DNA of 64,000 nt from Actinoplanes subtropicus (GTDB lineage: Bacteria > Actinomycetota > Actinomycetes > Mycobacteriales > Micromonosporaceae): positions 1-64,000 of the forward strand of contig NZ_JOJL01000022.1 of assembly GCF_000721705.1 (NCBI RefSeq). Direction: 5' to 3'. Made by a program: the position numbers and the translations under genes. Below, piece by piece: positions 59,143 to 64,000 of the stretch. Position 1 is the first letter of the stretch. Every line of letters begins with the position of its first letter. The notes below the pieces were generated by a model, which saw only the letters and a program-made list of their open reading frames with translations, made no database searches and was not told the DNA's origin.

Positions 59143-59775
59143 ATGCCGCCGATCCTGCACGCTCAGATCACCACCGAACGGGCCAGCCGCTATCTTGTTC
59201 AGTTCTGCAAGCACGCCGCCGCCATCGGCGACGGCGGCCACGGCCCCCGCATGCACCTGCACACGGCGATGGACCGCCGTGACGTACGGGTGACAGCCGA
59301 CTGGTCGGACACCAGCGGAACCGTCACCTTCACTCCCTGGGGCCGATGCACCCTCACCGCCGACGGCGACACCCTGACCGTGCGCATCGAGGCCACCGAT
59401 GAGGACGGGCTCACGCGGATACGCGACGTCATCGACCGTGACCTGCAGCGGTTCAGCCGCCGCGACCCGTTGTCCGTGAGCTGGCAGCAACCTCCCGGCG
59501 CCGCCCCCTTTCGACCCACCCCCGCGATGACATCTCCGCCCCGGCGAGGCGCGCCGCGGACCCGCCTGCGGACGATCCTGCTCCCGCCGGCGGCGGTCCT
59601 GGTCATCGCCCTGCACGTCGGGGCGGCCGGCACCGCCGTGGCGCACTCGCGGTGGACCGGCATCGCCGTCGACGCGATGGTGGCGCTGGTCGCCCTGAAG
59701 ATCGCGTCGATCACGTGGGCGCACTACACCGGCCGGCGCCGCGCCGTGGGAACGCCGATCACACCCGTCAAGTAG
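59143..59775 (+). CDS. DUF2218 protein with C-terminal membrane helices
   Basis: 210 residues. Residues 1-105 match DUF2218 (ERASRYLVQFCKHAAAIGDG, TLTADGDTLTVRIEATDEDG, IDRDLQRFSRRDPLSVSW), a small domain often found next to siderophore-interacting or TetR genes. Unusually it is fused to a Pro/Arg linker and two membrane helices (ILLPPAAVLVIALHVGAAG, GIAVDAMVALVALKIASIT). GGAAGGAA precedes the ATG. Confidence 0.75.
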   Translation: MPPILHAQITTERASRYLVQFCKHAAAIGDGGHGPRMHLHTAMDRRDVRVTADWSDTSGTVTFTPWGRCTLTADGDTLTVRIEATDEDGLTRIRDVIDRDLQRFSRRDPLSVSWQQPPGAAPFRPTPAMTSPPRRGAPRTRLRTILLPPAAVLVIALHVGAAGTAVAHSRWTGIAVDAMVALVALKIASITWAHYTGRRRAVGTPITPVK

Positions 59776-60010
59776 TGGCGCCCCGGCAACCTCGATCGGT
59801 ATGCCGGCCCGTGGACACCTTGCTGACGCGTCGACAGCCACGGCCGAGACCCCGCCGGGCAGCGCGTCGGAGGCACCTGCCGGCGCCTTTCCGCGCTCGG
59901 CTCGGGCGCCGTTCTGCGGCTTGTTGCGCGTTCTGATCCGGTCCGGGCGGTTGCGCGACGTCGTGCCCGGTCCGGAAAGTGGTCGCGCTCCGAGGTGGGC
60001 GGCGGCGACC

Positions 60011-60814
60011 ATGGCGGACGTGAGCAACCACGTGCGGAGCGAACGATTGCGGGCGATCGGCCGGGAGACGGTGGCGATCGTGGAGCGGGGCGGCTACCGC
60101 GACGTGGTCATCGCCGACCTGGTGGCGCGGGCGGTAGCGGGCACCCGGCTGCACCAGCCGGAGGAGCCGCTCGGCCCCGGCCGTCCGGGTGCCATGGCCG
60201 TCGAGGTGACCGACGAGTCGACGCTGGCGGCCGCGCGGAGGCTCGGCGGGGACGTGGCCGCGCTGGTGTTCGCGTCCGCGCGCAAGCCGGGCGGCGGGTT
60301 CCTCAACGGGGCGCAGGCCCAGGAGGAGAGCGTCGCGCGTAGTTCGGCCCTCTACCCGTGCTTGCGGGCGGCCGGCGAGTTCTACGACTATCACCGCGCG
60401 CATGCCGAACTGACCTATTCCGATCGCGTCATCTACTCGCCCCGGGTGCCGGTGATCCGGGACGACCGGGGCGCGCTGCTGGACGATCCGTACCTGGTCT
60501 CGTTCCTCACCGCGGCCGCGCCCAACCGCGCGGCGATGGCCGGCGACCAGCCGCGGCGCCTCGCCGAGGTCCCGGAGGTGCTGGCCCGGCGCGCCCGCCG
60601 AATCCTCGCGGTCGCCGCCGCGCACGGCCATCGGCGGCTGGTCCTGGGCGCCTGGGGTTGCGGGGTCTTCGGCAACGCCCCGGCCGACGTCGCCGACATG
60701 TTCGCCGGTGCCCTGGCCGAGTGCCCGTGGTTCGACCAAGTGACGTTCGCCGTGCTCGACCGCTCAGCCGGCACGCCGACCCTGACCGCCTTCAGCACGC
60801 TCGCGACCGCCTGA
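60011..60814 (+). CDS. TIGR02452-family protein, microbial PARG-like
   Basis: 267 residues. The signature ARKPGGGFLNGAQAQEESVA contains GGG-x-F and the QEES pair, which in bacterial poly(ADP-ribose) glycohydrolases binds ADP-ribose and provides the catalytic glutamate. Also FASARKPG and LGAWGCGVFGNAP (macrodomain fold). It probably removes ADP-ribose from proteins or metabolites. No ADP-ribosyltransferase gene is adjacent. ATG 60011 chosen because the upstream frame lacks family character. Confidence 0.85.
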   Translation: MADVSNHVRSERLRAIGRETVAIVERGGYRDVVIADLVARAVAGTRLHQPEEPLGPGRPGAMAVEVTDESTLAAARRLGGDVAALVFASARKPGGGFLNGAQAQEESVARSSALYPCLRAAGEFYDYHRAHAELTYSDRVIYSPRVPVIRDDRGALLDDPYLVSFLTAAAPNRAAMAGDQPRRLAEVPEVLARRARRILAVAAAHGHRRLVLGAWGCGVFGNAPADVADMFAGALAECPWFDQVTFAVLDRSAGTPTLTAFSTLATA

Positions 60815-60829
60815 CCAGGCCGCCCCATG

Positions 60830-60928
60830 ACGGTCGCATTCGATCGGACAACACCGGGACGGCGCGCGAATCGAGCGGTCAGACACGGTCGCGTTCGATC
60901 AGGACGGCCCAGGAATCGAGTGGTCGGG
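60830..60928. repeat. Two imperfect direct repeats after the PARG-like gene
   Basis: ACGGTCGCATTCGATC at 60830 and ACGGTCGCGTTCGATC at 60885, each followed by GAATCGAG and GGTC. A third, shorter echo (CGGTCGAGTTCG) follows at 60931. Confidence 0.65.
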
Positions 60929-60963
60929 GGCGGTCGAGTTCGGCCGTAGGCGGTCGCGGACGG

Positions 60964-61446
60964 TCAGGCTATGCGGCGGACGCTCCATCGGAAGGTGCCC
61001 TCGCAGACCAGCGTGCCGCGCTCGTCGCGTACGTCGGCGGTGGTCTTGATTTTGATTTTGGGGGTGGCCCGGGCGAACAGGGCGGCCAACTGATCGCGGG
61101 CGTGCGCGTCGAGAGCGCAGGTGGCGGTCAGGCGGCCCCGCGCGGGCGCCAGGAAACGCAGCGTCGCGGCCGAGCCGAGCGGGATCACGCCGTCCATCTC
61201 GGCGGGGCCGGCGGCGATGATGGCGGCCAGGCCGGCGGCGTCGATCAGGGTGATCAGGCCGCTCGAGTGCAGCGATCCGATCACGTTCGCCAGCGACGGG
61301 CCCGGATCCATCGCGACGACGCCCACGCCGTCCGAGGCGGACACGACCGACAGGCCCGTCGTCGCGTGCGCGGGGATCGGGGTCAGCAGGTCGCGCGCCA
61401 CATCCGTCCCGTTCATCCCGACATTCTCGGCAGCCTCGGTGACCAT
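60964..61446 (-). CDS. Possible hotdog-fold thioesterase (PaaI/DUF4442-like)
   Basis: 160 residues from ATG 61446; ATG 61416 and GTG 61497 are alternatives and none has a clear ribosome site. Hotdog-like features are LANVIGSLHSSGLITLIDAA (central helix), LGSAATLRFLAPARGRLTA and IKIKTTADVRDERGTLVCEG. DUF4442-type proteins are thought to hydrolyse acyl-CoA thioesters; the catalytic residue is not certain here. Confidence 0.65.
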   Translation of the reverse strand: MVTEAAENVGMNGTDVARDLLTPIPAHATTGLSVVSASDGVGVVAMDPGPSLANVIGSLHSSGLITLIDAAGLAAIIAAGPAEMDGVIPLGSAATLRFLAPARGRLTATCALDAHARDQLAALFARATPKIKIKTTADVRDERGTLVCEGTFRWSVRRIA

Positions 61447-61531
61447 CAGGCGTCCGGCGCATGACGGGCGGAAACCGTTCCGCCCTCGTTCGATCACCGA
61501 TGGGCGGAGCGGCCGGCCCCGGGCTGAGTCA

Positions 61532-61574
61532 TTCCGACGCCCGATTCCGCGGACGGCGTGGCGAACCCAGGCCT
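61532..61574 (-). repeat. Dispersed 45-bp repeat, copy 3 (diverged, intergenic)
   Basis: 34 of 43 bases match copy 2, including GGACGGCGTGG and GAACCC. It lies between two genes, so the element is not tied to coding DNA. Confidence 0.6.
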
Positions 61575-61592
61575 CGGAGCCGGCCGATCACC

Positions 61593-62945
61593 TCACTTCG
61601 CCAGGTGGTACACCCACATCGTGGGCTGGCCGGCGAGCGCCGGACCGGCCACGTAGACCCGGCCGTTCACGATCACCGGTGTCGTCATGAACCCGTCGAA
61701 CTGCTCGGTGAAGGCCGACCACAGCGGCGAGCACGTGATGTCGCCGCACCCGGCCGCGTCGAAGCCGCCGATCAGGCCGACGTTCTGGGTGTAGTAGACG
61801 ACCCCGCCGGCCACCGACGGCGCGGCCCGGGTGCCGCCGCTCTGGCCCAGCCCGCCGAGCCAGAGGAAACCGCATACCGGCTGACCGCAGCCGTTCGCGT
61901 TGAACGCGTACACGAAGCCGGTGGCACTGCCGTACAGGATCCCGTTGGCGACCGTCATGCTGGTGTTGATCGAGTCGAAGTCGGCCGGGTGCGCCACCCA
62001 CAGCGGCGAGCAGTTCAGGTTGTTCCCGGCCAGGCAGGCCGAGGAGGAGTACGCGTAGACCGTCCCCGCCTTCCCGCCCGGCGCCTGGAAGTCGACGCTC
62101 GGGAAGTACACCTTGTCGCCGCTGACCGTCGGCCCGGCGTCCTGGATCAGCCCGGCGCCGGTGTCCGACCCGGCGACCGGCTGGCTCGCCCAGACCGGCG
62201 GGCACGTCCTGAGCCCGCAGCCGGCGGCCCGGAACGCGATCAGCCGCTCCGACGAGGTCGCGTAGACCAGCCCGTTCGCCACGGCCGGCGACCCGTTCCC
62301 GGACGTCTTCAGGTTGCCGCTCCACAGCGGCGCGCAGGTCGCCTTCCCGCACCCGGCGGCGGTGAAGGCCAGCAGCCGCCCGTCGCCGGAGACGATGTAC
62401 AGCACGCCGTCGGCCACGGTCGGCGACGACTGGGTGTTCGGCACCGGCGCGCTCCACACCGGCTTGCAGGTGGCCTGCCCGCAGCCGGCCGCCTTGAAGG
62501 CGTACAGCGTGCCGATCCCGTTGTCGACCGAACCGGCCGACGAGATGAACACCAGGCCGCCGGCCACCGCCGGGGTGGTGTGCACGCCGTTGCTCAGCTT
62601 CGCCGTCCACAGTGGCGAGCAGGTGTCGCTGCCGCATCCGGTGGCCGGCCAGGCGACCAGGAAGCCGGAGTCGGTGCCGATGTACGCGACGTCGCCGACC
62701 ACGGCCGGCGACGAGTCGGAGATGGCGTCGAAGAGGTCACTGCCCGGGCCGACGGCGACGTAGTCGAGCGTGAGCCCGGCGACCGTGCCGCGGGTAACCG
62801 TTTTCTCGGCCGGGTTGGCGCCCGTCTTCGCCGCGTCGAACCCGAACTGCGGCCAGGCCGGGGACGCCGCCTGCGCCACCCCGGGCGCGGCCGCGACCAT
62901 CATCGCCAGCGCGCCCGCGACCGCGAGCATGCTTGGTAACTTCAT
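61593..62945 (-). CDS. Secreted PQQ-type beta-propeller protein
   Basis: 450 residues with a signal peptide (MLAVAGALAMMVAAAPGVAQA). About seven blades each carry a Cys pair in a recurring unit such as AAGCGQATCKPVWSA, AAGCGKATCAPLWSG and ANGCGQPVCGFLWLG, and strands like SSPTVADGVLYIVSGDGRLL. The fold resembles BamB/PQQ propellers. It may bind a surface polymer or ligand; no enzyme residues are evident. A GGGGGGAAG ribosome site precedes the ATG. Confidence 0.85.
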   Translation of the reverse strand: MKLPSMLAVAGALAMMVAAAPGVAQAASPAWPQFGFDAAKTGANPAEKTVTRGTVAGLTLDYVAVGPGSDLFDAISDSSPAVVGDVAYIGTDSGFLVAWPATGCGSDTCSPLWTAKLSNGVHTTPAVAGGLVFISSAGSVDNGIGTLYAFKAAGCGQATCKPVWSAPVPNTQSSPTVADGVLYIVSGDGRLLAFTAAGCGKATCAPLWSGNLKTSGNGSPAVANGLVYATSSERLIAFRAAGCGLRTCPPVWASQPVAGSDTGAGLIQDAGPTVSGDKVYFPSVDFQAPGGKAGTVYAYSSSACLAGNNLNCSPLWVAHPADFDSINTSMTVANGILYGSATGFVYAFNANGCGQPVCGFLWLGGLGQSGGTRAAPSVAGGVVYYTQNVGLIGGFDAAGCGDITCSPLWSAFTEQFDGFMTTPVIVNGRVYVAGPALAGQPTMWVYHLAK

Positions 62946-63026
62946 TTTCTTCCCCCCTTTGTCCGATCGGACGGGGGCACGATCCCAGCTCGCGCTGGAG
63001 CGGGCCTGATGCGCGGCTGGAACCGG

Positions 63027-64000
63027 TCAGCGCAGCGCGTCGAGCTTCGCGCGCATGGTGTCGGCGTCCGGGTGGGCCAGTTCGTGCAGGATCGCCAGCG
63101 ACTCGCGCCAGGCGGCCCGGGCGAGCGGCTCGTCACCGGCCGCCACCCGGGTGTCGCCGAGGTGGTCGAGCACCTGGGCCTGCGCGTAGCGGTCGCCGCC
63201 CTGCCGGAACAGCCGCAGCGCCTCCTCCAGGTCGGTGACCGCCTGCTCGTACCGGCCGAGGTGGTGGTTGATCAGGCCGAGACTGTCCAGGGCCTCGGCC
63301 TGGCCGTCCTCGTCGCCGATCGCCCGGTGCTCGGCCAGCGCGCGCCGGCAGTGCGAGGCGGCCTCCGCATAGTTCCCGAGTCGAGCCAGGCACCAGCCGA
63401 TCATGTTGCTCGCGGTCGCCTGCCCGCGCCGGTCGCCGAGCTCGAGGTGCAGGTCGAAGGCCATCTGAGCGTGCCGCAGCGCCTCGGCGTACCGGCCACC
63501 CTGATCGAAGACCACGGTCAAGCTGATCACGATGCGCGCCTCGCCGGCCCGGTCGCCCAGCTCCCGGTAGCGGCCGAGCGCGAGCCGCAGGTGCCGCTCG
63601 GCGTCGTCACCGCGGCCCAGTCGGCGACCGGCCACCGCGGCCCGGCGGTGGATGCGGGCCTGCGCGTCGCGATCGCCGATCTGATACGCGGCGGCCAGCG
63701 CGCTCGCCATCGAGGCGTCCAGGTCGTGCCAGCGCCCCTGCCGATCCTGGAAATCCCACAAGATCAAGGCCAACCGCCAGACGTACGCGTCGAAGCCCTC
63801 CTCCGCGGCCCGGTCGATGGCCGCGACCAGCGCCGGGTACTCGGCCCCGAGCCAGCGCAACGCGTCCGGCCGGCCGGCCAGCTCGGCCACCGTCACCCCG
63901 TCCCGCAGGTCGTCCAGGGCGAGCGGGTCGGACGGCACATGCACCAGCCCGGCCGCCCGGTACGCGCTGTGCAGGTAGTGGTCGAGCAGGCGCACCTGGG
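63027..64000 (-). CDS. TPR-containing regulator (AfsR/SARP-like), 3' part
   Basis: The last 324 or so residues; the gene continues past the right edge. LLDHYLHSAYRAAGLV is the segment that usually follows the NB-ARC ATPase domain in AfsR-type regulators. Six to seven TPR units follow (ARIHRRAAVAGRRLGRGDDA, ATASNMIGWCLARLGNYAEA, EALDSLGLINHHLGRYEQAV, AQVLDHLGDTRVAAGDEPLA). The DNA-binding and NTPase parts would be outside the window, so the exact class is inferred. Confidence 0.75.
   Translation of the reverse strand, partial: QVRLLDHYLHSAYRAAGLVHVPSDPLALDDLRDGVTVAELAGRPDALRWLGAEYPALVAAIDRAAEEGFDAYVWRLALILWDFQDRQGRWHDLDASMASALAAAYQIGDRDAQARIHRRAAVAGRRLGRGDDAERHLRLALGRYRELGDRAGEARIVISLTVVFDQGGRYAEALRHAQMAFDLHLELGDRRGQATASNMIGWCLARLGNYAEAASHCRRALAEHRAIGDEDGQAEALDSLGLINHHLGRYEQAVTDLEEALRLFRQGGDRYAQAQVLDHLGDTRVAAGDEPLARAAWRESLAILHELAHPDADTMRAKLDALR

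Noticed and set aside
1..64000. tRNA, rRNA, riboswitch or classical biosynthetic (PKS/NRPS) genes
   Set aside because: Looked for characteristic motifs by eye and found none.

Overview
The window is very GC-rich, densely packed DNA from a filamentous actinobacterium. Several features point to the Micromonosporaceae, with Actinoplanes or a close relative most likely: an ergothioneine cluster (egtABCD), two PF04672 methyltransferases, an AfsR/SARP-type TPR regulator, lectin-bearing type IV pilin genes, and heavy use of start codons placed 6-8 nt after a TANNNT box (probable leaderless mRNAs). This assignment is inference; no rRNA or tRNA gene was seen.

Layout. 1-1014: start of a cytochrome oxidase subunit I gene that lacks, in frame, the two helices carrying the CuB ligands. 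1.2-3.4 kb: a CPYC flavin reductase and an M48-like protein with an altered zinc motif. 3.4-8.7 kb: a six-gene, mostly overlapping minus-strand flavin operon (berberine-bridge-like oxidase, VOC protein, FMN reductase with zinc ribbon, two membrane proteins, acyl-CoA dehydrogenase/oxidase). 8.8-9.4 kb: an MBL hydrolase. 9.4-17.1 kb: a sugar-type ABC transporter and a four-gene catabolic operon (two SDRs, a tandem GlcG/HbpS protein, a ketopantoate-reductase-like enzyme), next to an IclR regulator and matching 15-bp inverted repeats. 17.1-23.4 kb: single-gene units (hydrolase-LuxR fusion, OsmC, S33 peptidase, YegP-like protein, LacI regulator with a 28-bp palindrome, MmpS-like protein, 2-hydroxyacid dehydrogenase).

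23.4-31 kb: Zn-free L31 (rpmE2) with a leader hairpin, a SigK/RskA-like pair, egtABCD without egtE, and an HxlR/NmrA pair. 31-36 kb: a cell-surface glycan operon that begins with an 18-codon leader ORF. 36-49 kb: PLD-like protein, LysE exporter, two PF04672 methyltransferases, PLP aminotransferase, DedA protein, a phoD remnant, DUF4142 protein, pobA with a dienelactone hydrolase, XRE regulator, HdeD-like protein and an FMN reductase. 49-54.5 kb: GAF histidine kinase and three pilin-like genes, the last carrying ricin-type lectin repeats. 54.5-64 kb: BNR-repeat protein with a MoaD/ThiS protein, an IS1182-like element flanked by GC-rich repeats, TetR and DUF2218 protein, a PARG-like protein, a possible thioesterase, a secreted beta-propeller, and the 3' part of a TPR regulator.

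The most unusual items are the CuB-less ctaD, a 45-bp repeat that encodes the same GPGFS-PS-GPG peptide inside two unrelated proteins (a third copy is intergenic), promoter boxes that reuse stop codons, the uORF before the glycan operon, the putative IclR regulon boxes and the lectin-pilin operon.
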